A stretch of 64,000 nt of DNA from assembly GCF_014297275.1 (NCBI RefSeq), contig NZ_JACOQK010000001.1, forward strand, positions 744,001 to 808,000. Direction: 5' to 3'. The notes below the pieces were generated by a model that ran no database searches, had not been told where the DNA came from, and was given only the letters and a program-made list of their open reading frames with translations. A program made the translations under genes and the position numbers. Below are positions 42,892 to 52,800 of this stretch, one piece after another. This stretch comes from Clostridium facile (GTDB taxonomy: Bacteria; Bacillota; Clostridia; Oscillospirales; Ruminococcaceae). Positions within the stretch are counted from its first letter, which is position 1; each line of letters opens with the position of its first letter.

Positions 42892-44490
42892 ATGTATCTG
42901 GCTCTCTATCGGAAATGGCGTCCTCAAAATTTTGATGATGTTATCTCCCAGCCCCATATTACCACAACCCTTACCAATGAAATCAAACATAACCATGTGG
43001 CGCATGCTTATCTTTTTACTGGTTCTCGGGGAACAGGTAAAACTACTTGTTCTAAAATTTTAGCAAAGGCTGTGAACTGTTTGCATCCAGTGGATGGGCA
43101 GCCCTGTTTAAAATGTGAAATCTGTAAAGGGATTGAGGATGGTTCCATTTTAGATGTAGTCGAAATTGACGCTGCCAGCAATAATGGGGTGGACAATATC
43201 CGTGAATTGCGGGATGAGGCAAATTTTACGCCAGTGTCTTGTAAATACCGGGTATATATCATCGATGAAGCCCACATGCTGAGTATAGGGGCGTTTAATG
43301 CCTTGTTAAAGATTATGGAAGAACCTCCGGCTCATGTTATTTTTATTTTAGCAACTACTGAGGTACATAAAATACCGGTTACAATATTATCGCGTTGCCA
43401 GCGGTTTGATTTTAGAAGGATTAAAACCGATGATATCGTGCAACGCTTGCTGAAAATCAGTACTCAGGAAGATTTTTCTTTGACACCGGACGCAGCGGGG
43501 ATGATTGCCCGCCTTGCAGATGGGGGGATGAGAGATGCATTGAGTTTATTGGATCAATGTGTTGCGTATTCTTCTGAAATTACTGCTGATGTAGTTGCGT
43601 CTGCTGCTGGTGTAGCAGGAAGGGAATATTTGTTTGAATTCCATCAGGCAATTATGGAGCAGGATACAGCAAGGGCAATGACTTTACTGGATGAGCTCTA
43701 CTCCAAATCCAAGGATTTAGAACGTCTTTGTGAAGAATTGATTCATTTTTACCGCAATTTAATGATGGTAAAAGTAGGGTCAGCGGATCAACAAATGCTT
43801 TCTGTATCTGATGAAGAGTTACACCAGTTCCAACAAGAAGCGGAACCCTTGAAGCTTTCCCAAATTATCCATTGCCTGACAGTGTTGCAGGATACAATGG
43901 ACCGACTGGGTAGGGTCAGCAATAAACGGCTGGAGTTGGAAATTTGTTTTGTCAAACTTTCTTCTCCAAAATATGATTATCAGTTAGATAGTATTAACCG
44001 CCGTTTAGATCAGTTGGAAAGTAAATTGAAATATGGTATAGCTGCTGCTCCGGTAGAGTCTGAAAAAATGGATTCTTCTGTAAAAGAAGAGAAGAACCAA
44101 TTGGAACAGCCAACACAAACTAAACCAGTAGAACAGTCAGCAACTTCAACCAAAACAGAACCAAAGCTAAAACAACGGCCAGAACCATTGGAATGTTGGA
44201 ATGAAATTGTTCAGGAAATAGGGGAGAGTTCTGGAATGCTGTTTGGCATCTTAAGAGGGTCCTATGCCATGACTTCCGGGGATCGGTTATTGATTCAATC
44301 CCCAAACGCTGTGTTTAAAGAAACTGTCCAGAGTAAAAAAGAATTGATGGATGAAATCATCTTCCGTTACACTGGCCGGAAATATCGGATTTTAATTAAA
44401 GGGACAAAGACACAGGAAACCGAAGAAAATCCATTGGATGATGTTTTAGACCGTGCTCGGTCTTCTGGAATTCCAGTGATAGAAGAATAA
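42892..44490 (+). CDS. dnaX: DNA polymerase III subunit gamma/tau
   Basis: 532 aa. Clamp-loader ATPase. Walker A GSRGTGKT at 44-51; zinc finger cysteines at 63, 72, 75 and 78; Walker B IIDEAHML near 125; sensor and lid regions to about 360. A glutamine/lysine/threonine-rich linker (about 390-430) and a C-terminal tau-like domain follow. No internal slippery A-run for programmed frameshifting was noticed, so one long product is likely. It opens dnaX-ybaB-recR. Ribosome site AAGGGTG is 8 bases upstream. Confidence 0.97.
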   Translation: MYLALYRKWRPQNFDDVISQPHITTTLTNEIKHNHVAHAYLFTGSRGTGKTTCSKILAKAVNCLHPVDGQPCLKCEICKGIEDGSILDVVEIDAASNNGVDNIRELRDEANFTPVSCKYRVYIIDEAHMLSIGAFNALLKIMEEPPAHVIFILATTEVHKIPVTILSRCQRFDFRRIKTDDIVQRLLKISTQEDFSLTPDAAGMIARLADGGMRDALSLLDQCVAYSSEITADVVASAAGVAGREYLFEFHQAIMEQDTARAMTLLDELYSKSKDLERLCEELIHFYRNLMMVKVGSADQQMLSVSDEELHQFQQEAEPLKLSQIIHCLTVLQDTMDRLGRVSNKRLELEICFVKLSSPKYDYQLDSINRRLDQLESKLKYGIAAAPVESEKMDSSVKEEKNQLEQPTQTKPVEQSATSTKTEPKLKQRPEPLECWNEIVQEIGESSGMLFGILRGSYAMTSGDRLLIQSPNAVFKETVQSKKELMDEIIFRYTGRKYRILIKGTKTQETEENPLDDVLDRARSSGIPVIEE

Positions 44491-44549
44491 AATTAAGGAA
44501 AAACAAGAATAGTGTTTGATTAAAATACATAATATTGGAGGAACAAAAC

Positions 44550-44888
44550 ATGAAATCAAGATTGCCAAAAGGATACGGTGGCGGCGTAAATGATATGGTA
44601 AAACGCGCACAGGAAATGCAGGCGAAAATGGAGCAAGCTCAAGCTGAATTAGAAGCAATGGAATTTACTTCCAGTGTAGGCGGCGGCGTTGTAGAAGCCG
44701 TTGTGAGCGGAAAAAAAGAAGTAACTGCTTTGCACATTAAACCTGAAGTAGTAGATCCAGATGATGTGGAAATGTTGCAAGATTTAATTATCAGTGCAAT
44801 TAATGAAGCAATGGCTCAAGTAGAAGCAAAATCAGAAGAAGATATGCAGAAAATTACTGGTGGAATTTCCATCCCAGGTTTGATGTAA
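44550..44888 (+). CDS. YbaB/EbfC nucleoid-associated protein
   Basis: 112 aa from ATG 44550 (GGAGG upstream; an earlier ATG at 44535 overlaps the ribosome site). Dimeric DNA-binding protein, characteristic MVKRAQEMQAKMEQAQAELEAMEF helix and GGGVVEAVVSGKKEVTALHI strand region. Between dnaX and recR, its conserved location; one base separates its stop from recR. Confidence 0.95.
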   Translation: MKSRLPKGYGGGVNDMVKRAQEMQAKMEQAQAELEAMEFTSSVGGGVVEAVVSGKKEVTALHIKPEVVDPDDVEMLQDLIISAINEAMAQVEAKSEEDMQKITGGISIPGLM

Positions 44889-44889
44889 T

Positions 44890-45489
44890 ATGGCGCACGA
44901 AGCTATCCCATTAAAAAAATTGGCGGAACAGTTTGCTTCCCTGCCTGGAATTGGAATGAAAACCGCGTGGCGTTTGGCGTTTTATGTGTTGACGATGAGC
45001 AAAGAGGATGCAACAGAATTTGCAAATTCTATTTTAGAAGCACATGAGAAGATTAAAAAATGCGAAATCTGCCAAAACTTCACGGAGAAACCTGTATGTG
45101 ATATCTGTTCGGATGTAACACGGGATCATACCACAATTTGTGTTGTGGAAACACCAAAGGATGTGATTGCGTTTGAACGCGCTCGGGGTTTCCATGGAGT
45201 ATACCATGTATTGCATGGTTTAATCTCTCCCATGGATGGGATTGGACCAGAACAGCTTTGTATTAAGCAGCTGTTGCAAAGAATCCAGGATACAGAGGTT
45301 CATGAAGTGATTATGGCAACCAATCCGACCATTGAGGGGGAAGCGACTGCCATGTACCTTTCCAAATTGTTAAAACCTTTGGATGTAACAGTAACACGGC
45401 TGGCATATGGAATTCCCGTTGGTGGGGAATTGGAGTATGCGGATGATATGACTTTGTCCAAAGCATTGGAAAACCGCAACGAAATATAA
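44890..45489 (+). CDS. recR: Recombination mediator RecR
   Basis: 199 aa. Ring-forming DNA-binding protein that loads RecA with RecF/RecO. A helix-hairpin-helix region (FASLPGIGMKTAWRLAFYVL) is followed by a zinc finger CEICQNFTEKPVCDIC (about 58-73), a Toprim domain (TICVVETPKDVIAFERARGFHGVYHVL) and the C-terminal Walker-like LAYGIPVGGELEYADD. Complete. Confidence 0.97.
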   Translation: MAHEAIPLKKLAEQFASLPGIGMKTAWRLAFYVLTMSKEDATEFANSILEAHEKIKKCEICQNFTEKPVCDICSDVTRDHTTICVVETPKDVIAFERARGFHGVYHVLHGLISPMDGIGPEQLCIKQLLQRIQDTEVHEVIMATNPTIEGEATAMYLSKLLKPLDVTVTRLAYGIPVGGELEYADDMTLSKALENRNEI

Positions 45490-45506
45490 CAAGTGAGGTG
45501 AGATTT

Positions 45507-45971
45507 ATGCCACAAGGCGGAAAAATAATTGCGCAGAACAGAAAAGCTCGCCACGATTATTTTGTGGAGGAAAGCCTGGAAGCGGGAATTGAATTGGTGG
45601 GAACCGAGGTAAAGTCTTTACGTCAGGGTGGCGTGAATCTCAAAGATAGCTTTTGCTATATTGAGGACGGCGAAATTTTTGTCCACAATATGCACATTAG
45701 CCCTTATGAAAAAGGGAATATCTTTAACCGCGACCCTTTGCGTGTACGTAAATTATTAATGCACAAAAAAGAGATTATGAAACTGTTTGATCAAGTCAAA
45801 CAGCAAGGATATTCTTTGATCCCTTTGTCGTTATATTTTAAAAATTCCAGGGTAAAAGTGGAAGTAGGCTTATGTAGAGGGAAAAAATTATATGATAAAC
45901 GTGCTGACATTGCCAGACGTGATGCGAAACGTGAAATGGATCGCGCCATGAAAGAACGCTCCCGTTATTAA
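45507..45971 (+). CDS. smpB: SsrA-binding protein SmpB
   Basis: 154 aa from ATG 45507 with GTGAGGTGAG upstream; the in-frame GTG at 45498 lies inside that site. It delivers tmRNA to stalled ribosomes. Motifs: IIAQNRKARHDYFVEESLEAGIELVGTEVKSLR, HNMHISPYEKGN, and a basic tail KRADIARRDAKREMDRAMKERSR. Encoded immediately before tmRNA, the usual pairing. Confidence 0.97.
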   Translation: MPQGGKIIAQNRKARHDYFVEESLEAGIELVGTEVKSLRQGGVNLKDSFCYIEDGEIFVHNMHISPYEKGNIFNRDPLRVRKLLMHKKEIMKLFDQVKQQGYSLIPLSLYFKNSRVKVEVGLCRGKKLYDKRADIARRDAKREMDRAMKERSRY

Positions 45972-45974
45972 TAT

Positions 45975-46339
45975 GGGGATGCAACGGTTTCGACAGGGAA
46001 TGTGAAGTATGGTAAGCGAGTAGAGGAGATGCCAGCTCTATAAAAGGCATACCTAAATTTTAAACGCTAAAAATAATAATAGCTATAACGAACTTTGCGC
46101 AGCTTAATTAAGCTTGCCCGTCTTAGGATGACCTGACCACCCGTCGCCTAACACGCTTATTTTATTTGTGGTGAACTTTATCCAGGGTGCCTTGACTGGA
46201 ATAAGGTCTAATGAAGGCTTATCCTGGCAACAGTTTGTCTGTTAATAGTTTCCAGGAGACATTCTTTAACAGACTACACTCGTAGAAAACTATATGAATC
46301 GTTTTTTGGACACGGGTTCGACTCCCGTCATCTCCACCA
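45975..46339 (+). ncRNA. ssrA: tmRNA
   Basis: 365 bases from GGGGATGCAACGG to GACTCCCGTCATCTCCACCA; the ends form the tRNA-Ala-like acceptor with G-U and encoded CCA. The tag frame begins at 46066 and reads AKNNNSYNELCAA, with stop TAA at 46105. The GGTTCGACTCCC T-arm is present near the 3' end. Located 4 bases after smpB. Confidence 0.96.
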
Positions 46340-46340
46340 T
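46310..46340 (+). other. Putative attachment site region at tmRNA 3' end
   Basis: The mobile element begins just after the tmRNA acceptor end, a frequent tyrosine-integrase target. No second copy of this 3' segment is present in the window, so the far end must lie beyond 64000. The role as attL/attB is inferred. Confidence 0.4.
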
Positions 46341-46368
46341 GTTAGGTGTACAAAAAAGATATCACCCA

Positions 46369-46397
46369 AAAAAAGCCCGAGATTTCGGGCTTTTTTT
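46369..46397 (+). terminator. tmRNA terminator
   Basis: AAAAAAGCCCGA-GAT-TTCGGGCTTTTTTT, symmetrical and strong. Confidence 0.85.
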
Positions 46398-46504
46398 CGT
46401 TTTAGCGGAGAGATTTCGCAGATCACGAACCATAGATATATTTCATAAAAAATTCATAATTTGAGGATCTGAACTCATGTGAATAAAAAAATAGAAAAGA
46501 TAAT

Positions 46505-46538
46505 AAGCAGATAAAAAGCAATTTTTATCTGCTTTTTT
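46505..46538 (+). terminator. Terminator at the left end of the mobile element
   Basis: AAGCAGATAAAAA and TTTTTATCTGCTT followed by TTTTC, in a gene-free 330-base stretch. Confidence 0.65.
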
Positions 46539-46673
46539 CATTTATAAAAGTTAATTTTTTGTGAAATAAGTAAGAAAAGTACATATTGAATTAAAGGAGG
46601 TATTGAAGATTAGAAACTAAGAAACAATCAAAGAAACAAATAAAAGTAGAACATCATGAAGGAGGGAGAGTGG

Positions 46674-47309
46674 ATGGAAACCAAAGGGCTCACCTGCAAA
46701 ATACCCTTGGAACTGCACAATAAGATCAGCGAAGAAATGAAAACCAAGGGAATGACAATGAGCAAATTTGTTGAGATGTTGATTTTAGAACATTATGAAA
46801 GGAATGAGCAGACAGTGGGAAACACAAGGACATTGGCGTTCCAGGTGAGCGAAGATCTGTTCCAGAAAGTGAAGGAATATCTGACCTGGCATGAGCAGAA
46901 CTGCGGGAGGAAGATAACCCAAAAAGAATTCGTGATCGGGTTGATTGAGGATGAGCTGGAACGAGTCAGTGAGGAACTGGAACAAATGCGGACAGCAAGG
47001 GAACAGGAACAAATAGAGAGGGACAGTGAAGCCCTAGAAAGAAAGGAAATCGAAGAAGACAAGGAAGTACCAACTGAGGAAGAAACAACCGGTTTTGACG
47101 AAGAATCAGGGGGTGTGGAAACAGAAGGATTTGATGAGGAAGAAACAGAAGAATCTGAAATGGGAGGTGAATCAGAAAATGAGGAATTTGATCAGAATGA
47201 GGAAACATCTGATTTTGATGTAGGAGAGGAAGAATATGAAGATTATGAGGAAACCGATTCGGAGGAACAGGAGGAAGATTTAGAAGAAGGAAGCTATTTA
47301 TCCATGTAA
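46674..47309 (+). CDS. Ribbon-helix-helix-like protein with long acidic tail
   Basis: 211 aa from ATG 46674 (GGAGGGAGAGTGG upstream); an in-frame ATG at 46656 precedes that site. Residues 1-45 (LTCKIPLELHNKISEEMKTKGMTMSKFVEMLI) have the strand-helix-helix pattern of Arc/MetJ-like DNA-binding domains, and a second similar segment (AFQVSEDLFQKVKEYL) follows at about 55-100. From about 110 on the protein is a glutamate-rich, low-complexity tail. It is the first gene of the mobile element and may act in transfer control or partition. Monocistronic with its own terminator. Confidence 0.6.
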   Translation: METKGLTCKIPLELHNKISEEMKTKGMTMSKFVEMLILEHYERNEQTVGNTRTLAFQVSEDLFQKVKEYLTWHEQNCGRKITQKEFVIGLIEDELERVSEELEQMRTAREQEQIERDSEALERKEIEEDKEVPTEEETTGFDEESGGVETEGFDEEETEESEMGGESENEEFDQNEETSDFDVGEEEYEDYEETDSEEQEEDLEEGSYLSM

Positions 47310-47316
47310 AAGAAAG

Positions 47317-47351
47317 AAGCAGGTAAGAGAAAATCTTACCTGCTTTTTTTC
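47317..47351 (+). terminator. Terminator after the acidic-tail gene
   Basis: AAGCAGGTAAGA-GAAAA-TCTTACCTGCTT then TTTTTT. Confidence 0.85.
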
Positions 47352-47377
47352 TGCCCGGAAAGTGAGGAACAGAAAAT

Positions 47378-47731
47378 ATGTATACCGAGAACCAGCATAG
47401 AAAAATATTTGAACAGGTAATAGACAGGATGAACCAGAAAAACAGGAATCTATTGGCAACAGTGTACCTTTTGACAGCGGAGCCCTCCATTTGGCAGATT
47501 GCCTCTGCCAGAGTGACAAGAGATAGCATTGATTTTGAGAATATGTCTCTGGGAAGTTTAAAGCCAACGGAATATACCCTGTTTGCGGTGGCCAAAGACC
47601 TGTATTGCGGGACAGAACTGGTCTCCATCTCAGATTTAGCCAATCGGAACCTCCTTCCAGAGGAACTGTTCCGTCTGGTTTGTTCAGCTTTGTGCATTGG
47701 TAGGCATGGCAAAAAAGTATTGGAGGAATAG
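47378..47731 (+). CDS. Mobile-element protein, DUF6075-like
   Basis: 117 aa. The pattern of a mid-protein YLLTAEPSIWQIASARVT segment, SIDFENMSLGSLKPTEYTLFAVAKDLYCG, and a C-terminal LLPEELFRLVCSALCIGRHG recalls DUF6075 proteins common on clostridial mobile elements. The resemblance is from memory of the family layout and is weak. The stop lies 3 bases before the next ATG, so the two are in one operon. Function unknown. Confidence 0.45.
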   Translation: MYTENQHRKIFEQVIDRMNQKNRNLLATVYLLTAEPSIWQIASARVTRDSIDFENMSLGSLKPTEYTLFAVAKDLYCGTELVSISDLANRNLLPEELFRLVCSALCIGRHGKKVLEE

Positions 47732-47734
47732 AGA

Positions 47735-48250
47735 ATGAAACGAGATATGGAAAAACGGACGGTGGAGATTGCAATGCCAATCGAGCCACAATGGTTGGAA
47801 GGGATTCCTCCCAACTGCGTCCTGAAGATAGCGAACCCAGATGAGATTACCGAACGGTTTCAGAAACTATCGCCGGATGACCTTCCCAGCCTGAAACAGC
47901 TGAGCAAAGAACTGTCCAGATTCAGTCCAGAGGAAAAAGAGAAACTGAATGCCATGATGGAATACACCAAATGCCATGACGTCCGTTCGGCGTTGGATTT
48001 GACAAAATGTATGGAATATTTCCAATACACGCCGGATGTACCGGACGTGAAAACCTTGGGTAGATTGCTGTCAGATCAAGCAACAGCAAATCCAACTTAT
48101 GAAACTTATCAAAAGATAGGAGAACAATATCTGAACAACCATGTAGGCTGCGGAATTGTGTGTGGCGGGTTGCTGCAAATCGACCTGCAAAAGTATTCCC
48201 AATATACAAACCAATCAGAAGATATGGAACCTGTTTCATTGCAGATGTGA
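47735..48250 (+). CDS. ArdA-like antirestriction-domain protein
   Basis: 171 aa. The central part LKQLSKELSRFSPEEKEKLNAMMEY, followed by SALDLTKCMEYFQYTPDVPDVKTLGRLL, follows the pattern of the ArdA-like proteins of Firmicute conjugative elements, which mimic DNA to block type I restriction. The N-terminal part is unfamiliar and shorter than in classic ArdA. If correct it would protect the element on entry to a new host, next to an element-encoded methylase. Confidence 0.45.
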   Translation: MKRDMEKRTVEIAMPIEPQWLEGIPPNCVLKIANPDEITERFQKLSPDDLPSLKQLSKELSRFSPEEKEKLNAMMEYTKCHDVRSALDLTKCMEYFQYTPDVPDVKTLGRLLSDQATANPTYETYQKIGEQYLNNHVGCGIVCGGLLQIDLQKYSQYTNQSEDMEPVSLQM

Positions 48251-48274
48251 CAACAAGAAAGGATTGAAAACGAT

Positions 48275-48436
48275 ATGACATTGTATTTCGCGTTATTAGG
48301 TCTATTGCTGGAAGGGTTGATGGCAATTGGTTTGGCAGTATTTCTTGTTTTTTGCTATGAGTTCCGCAAAGAAGTGCTGCTCCAATTGGATCAAATCAGA
48401 TATTTACTGGGAAAACAGAATCATCGGAGGGAATAA
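48275..48436 (+). CDS. Single-helix small membrane protein
   Basis: 53 aa: one long hydrophobic helix (LYFALLGLLLEGLMAIGLAVFLVF) and a charged, helical cytosolic tail (YEFRKEVLLQLDQIRYLLGK). GAAAGGA lies about 10 bases upstream. Typical of tiny accessory genes in conjugation operons; no family recognised. Confidence 0.55.
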   Translation: MTLYFALLGLLLEGLMAIGLAVFLVFCYEFRKEVLLQLDQIRYLLGKQNHRRE

Positions 48437-48459
48437 AGCTATGAAAGGAGTTACCATGA

Positions 48460-49341
48460 TTGAACAGCCCAATTTGTTGGGTGGGAGGAAAAAAGCTGTT
48501 GAGGGAAATCATTGTGGACAGGTTTCCAGCCGGATATGAGAAGAACACCTATGCGGAATTGTTCGCGGGAGGAGCATGGGTGTTTTTTCATAAAAACCGA
48601 TCACAGTTGGAGGTGATCAATGATTTTAACCATAACCTGGTCAACCTGTACCGCTGTATCCGGGATCAGCCGGAAGAATTGATTGACGCATTGACCCCAG
48701 CACTGAACGCAAGGGAAGAATTTGAACGGATTCGGTTGCTGTTAAAAAACCCAGTTGGTCTAAGTGATATAGAGCGAGCCTCATACTACTACCAGCAGAT
48801 CAAGTTCAGCTACGCAGCCAGATTGAAAAGCTATGGAGGAAGGTCATGCAGTCTATGGTCACGATTTCCAGAAATGAAGCTGGCAGGCCAAAGGCTCAAT
48901 GGAGTTGTAGTGGAAAACCTGGATTTCGAGGAACTGATCCATCGGTATGACAGCCCCAATACCCTGTTTTACGCGGACCCCCCATATGTAGAAACCGAAA
49001 CCTATTACGACAACGCAAACTTTGGGCAGAAAGACCATGAAAGATTGGCCAACGCAGCCCGTGCCTTGCAGGGGAAAATCCTGATCTCCTACAACGCATG
49101 CCCAGTGGTTTACCAGCTTTACGCGACCAGCCAGTTTATGATAGAGGAAATGGAACGGCTGAGCAATATGGCACAGCGGTATGAGGCGGGAAAAATGTAC
49201 GTCGAATACCTGATCAGCAATTATGACACCACAGAGAAATTAAAACAGTCCAACCAAATCTCCCTGTTTGACAATGGAAAGCAGGGGTATGAGGAAATTA
49301 TGAAAGAAAGGAAGATTGTATGGAACCCATTCCAGAGATAA
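48460..49341 (+). CDS. D12-class DNA adenine methyltransferase
   Basis: 293 aa starting at TTG 48460 (AAAGGAG 10 bases upstream). An ATG at 48456 is in another frame that closes at 48539, so TTG is the best start. Dam-type N6-adenine methylases carry a glycine motif and DPPY: here WVGGKKLLREII at the start, AELFAGGAWVFF near 33, INDFNHNLVNLYR near 54 and FYADPPYVETE near 170. No partner endonuclease is present, so it probably serves to evade restriction or regulate the element. Confidence 0.88.
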   Translation: MNSPICWVGGKKLLREIIVDRFPAGYEKNTYAELFAGGAWVFFHKNRSQLEVINDFNHNLVNLYRCIRDQPEELIDALTPALNAREEFERIRLLLKNPVGLSDIERASYYYQQIKFSYAARLKSYGGRSCSLWSRFPEMKLAGQRLNGVVVENLDFEELIHRYDSPNTLFYADPPYVETETYYDNANFGQKDHERLANAARALQGKILISYNACPVVYQLYATSQFMIEEMERLSNMAQRYEAGKMYVEYLISNYDTTEKLKQSNQISLFDNGKQGYEEIMKERKIVWNPFQR

Positions 49342-49637
49342 GGCCAAGAGATCAAGATAAGCTGGAGCAGCTGCAGAGGTTGCTCCAATCTTTGCTGGAA
49401 GCGATCCAGCAGGGGGATGTGTTGTTTTCGGTCTCCAAAGGGGATTTAAAAGAGATCGGGGCAAGATTTGATGAGTACGAAAATTTAACCCCGGACAACC
49501 TCTTTGAGTCCTATGTGAGTGATGACCGGATCATCCTCCATGTGCTGAATGAAAATGAATTCTGCCCCTATGCGGAGAGCTGCGGAAATGAATGCGAAAC
49601 CTGCCCCTGCCGCAGATGTGAAAGGAGCCAAGAATGA
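49320..49637 (+). CDS. Small protein with cysteine-rich C-terminus
   Basis: 105 aa. It starts inside the end of the methylase gene (22-base overlap). An N-terminal helix (DKLEQLQRLLQSLLEAIQQG) precedes a compact region and then seven cysteines in CPYAESCGNECETCPCRRCERS, a pattern that suggests metal or Fe-S binding. The stop overlaps the next start (ATGA). No family recognised. Confidence 0.55.
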   Translation: MEPIPEIRPRDQDKLEQLQRLLQSLLEAIQQGDVLFSVSKGDLKEIGARFDEYENLTPDNLFESYVSDDRIILHVLNENEFCPYAESCGNECETCPCRRCERSQE

Positions 49638-49807
49638 GGATCTACCGGATATTAGGGAAAAAAGGAAGGATTACAATCCCATTCCGATTCCAAATTCAAA
49701 TGGGGCTGTCAGAGAACGATATCCTGTCGTTTGAATTGAGGGATCATAACACAATCATCCTTCGCAAAGAACGGCTCTGTGACTGCCACAAAAATAGGAG
49801 TAAATGA
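49634..49807 (+). CDS. AbrB/SpoVT-like DNA-binding protein
   Basis: 57 aa. The sequence GKKGRITIPFRFQIQMGLSE and NDILSFELRDHNTIILRKE follows the swapped-hairpin AbrB pattern (GRITIP-R...G...GD.V.F.....I.L.K). A C-terminal CDCHK is extra. AbrB proteins bind DNA as dimers, often as transition regulators or antitoxins; no toxin gene is adjacent. Start overlaps the previous stop. Confidence 0.6.
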   Translation: MRIYRILGKKGRITIPFRFQIQMGLSENDILSFELRDHNTIILRKERLCDCHKNRSK

Positions 49808-49847
49808 TTGAGAAAGCAGATCGAAAGATATATGTTAGGAGGTTCTT

Positions 49848-52800
49848 ATGAAAACCTGTATGAAAAAAAGTGTCGCCCTGTTGTTGGCAATGGTGATGAC
49901 ATTCTGCTCTATCACATTGGGTATGACAGCATCAGCAGCGGAAGAAAAAATTGTCTCCATCATCAACCTGCCAAGAGCCAATGACCCCAACAAGGAGGGG
50001 TGGGGTCATTCCAACATCAATCTGCTGAATGGATGGAGTTTTAAAGAAACAGATCATGCTACTGTCATCTCGGTGGACGGGTATGAGGGGAAAAGCTGTT
50101 ACTGTATTGAGCCAGGAATCGCTTTAAAAGGAGGCGACCGACTTTCAGGAGAAGGAGAAGATTTCTGGAACAACTATCCTTCCCAATATAATGACGTGTT
50201 GACCCCAGACCAGATAAAAACATATATTGGACGGATTATGATCAACGGCTGGTGTGGGAACAACAGCTTGAACTGGGTGTCCACTGATCCCCAAAGGGCG
50301 GATGAAGCGGCACAGTATCTGGCAACCCAGTTGTTGATCTGGGAAGTATGCGTTGGGGAACGGGATGTGGATTTCAATAAGATTGACGCTGCGGCAAAAG
50401 GGGCGTCCAATGTATTAGAAGCTATCCAGCCAAACCATCCCCTCTATTCCCTGATTATGAGCCATTATAACGATACCGCAAACAAGGTCAAACAGCATAC
50501 TACCCTACCAGGCGGTTTTTCCAGAACACCGGAACAGGCGCAGACCGTGGAACTCACATGGGATGGAACCCAGTATGCGGCCACCATTCAGGATGGGAAC
50601 AACATCCTTTCCAATTTTGAATTCAGCGGAACTGGATTGTCTTTTTCGAAAAACGGGGATCAATTGACCATCACTTCCCCAACTCCTCTTGCAGATCCAG
50701 TCCAGGTTACGGCGAACAAACAAAACTCCAACCGAAAAGGGGTGCTGGTCTGGACAGACCATGTCATAGATCCAAACGCAGGAGGAGGGCAGGACATTGC
50801 CACCTACGGGGAAACCATCAGCGATCCAATTGTAGGTTACCTGAATGTGAAAACCAATTATGGAAGCGTGGAAATTATCAAAACCTCGGAAGACGACAAG
50901 ATCGAAAATATCGGTTTCACAATAGAAGGAAATGGGACAAACGGAACCTATTACACGGACAGCGAAGGAAAAATCCTGATCCCAAACCTCCAGCCAGGAG
51001 AATATACGGTATCCGAACTACCCTCAGAGAACTATGAGCCACAGAAACCACAACAGGTCACCGTCATTGGGGGAAGAACCAGCACCGTTACCTTCAACAA
51101 TAGTTTGAAACGTGGAGGATTAAAGGTCATAAAAAGTTCGGAAGATTCGTTTGTGGAAGGGATCAAATTCCATCTGTATGGCACTTCCCAATCTGGAGAT
51201 AAGGTCAACGCATACGCAGTAACCGATGAAAATGGAGTTGCCACTTTTTCGGATCTTTTCATCGGGCAGTCCTACACATTGGAAGAAGTGGATACTGATC
51301 AAAAATATGTCATACCAGAACCCCAGAATGCTGTGGTGGAATGGAATCAGACAACCGAATACCAATTTGAAAATGTGTTAAAGAAGTTTTCCGTTACCCT
51401 GAAAAAAGTGGATCAAGATACACTGGAACCAATGAGGGCATTAGAAAAAGGAATTACCCAGGGGAACGCTACCCTTGCGGGGGCAATCTATGGATTGTAC
51501 CGTGGAGGGGAATTGGTTGATACGTATATCACTGATTCCTCCGGCAGTTTCACCACCGATTGGTATTCCTGTGGGGACAACTGGACGATCCGTGAAATTC
51601 AACCCCCAGAAGGGTATCTCTTAAATGATGAAACCTATTTTATCGGTGCGGAGCCTGGGAATTTCCAAGTGGAATACAATCCATTGTCTATGCAAGCCAT
51701 TGAAAAAGTAATCAAGGGAAACATCCAAATCATCAAACATCACGATGATGGGGACACTCAAATTGAAACGCCAGAACAGGGGGCGGAGTTCCAGCTGTTC
51801 CTCAAACAATCAGGAAGCTATGAGCAGTCAAAGGAAACCGAACGGGATCTGTTGACCACAGATGAGAATGGATTTGCGGAGAGCAAAGCCCTCCCCTATG
51901 GCATTTACACGGTGAAACAGACCAAAGGTGCGCAAGGGACAGAGTTGATGCCGGAATTTGATGTATTCATTCAGGAAGATGGGAAAGTATACCGCTACCT
52001 CATCAACAACGCAGTTTTCAAATCGGATATTGAAATTGTCAAGAAGGACAGTGAAACAGGAAGAATCATCGCGGCGTCTGGGATTGGGTTCAAAGTCCGT
52101 GACCTGTCCACCGGAGAGTTCATCACCCAGCATGTCAACTATCCAACACCAGAAGAGATCGATACCTTTTACACCACTTCCAACGGGAAGCTGATGCTGC
52201 CGGAACCTCTGGTAGTGGGAAACTACGAATTGGTGGAACAGCAAGCCCCCTATGGGTATGTATTGTCGGAAACACCTGTTCCCTTTACCGTAGATGGGAC
52301 AGAAACCACCATTACTGTGGAAAAATACAATACCCCACAGAAAGGAACGATCACCATCCAAAAGACTGGCGAACTCTTTTCTTCTGTGATAAAGACAGAG
52401 GATGGAAGATACCAGCCTGTGTACCAGGAACATCATTTGTCAGGAGTAGAGTTCCGGATTACAGCGGCAGAAGATATCGTGACATTGGATGGGACGGTAC
52501 GCTATCCAAAAGGCGAGGTGGTGGACACCATCACCACCGATGAAAACGGAATCGCGTCCAGCAAGGAACTGTACCTGGGCAGCTATCAGATGGAAGAAAC
52601 AAATGTTCCAGCAGGGATGGTAAAACCAGAACCTCATACAGTGGAGCTCACCTATGCGGGACAGGAAGTGGAAGTGACGGAATTGGAGGAATCCATCTAC
52701 AACCAGCGGCAGAAAGTATCCCTTCGATTGAACAAAGCTATGGAACAGGACGAACTGTTTGGCATTCAAGGAGAACTCCAATCCGTTGTATTTGGAATCT

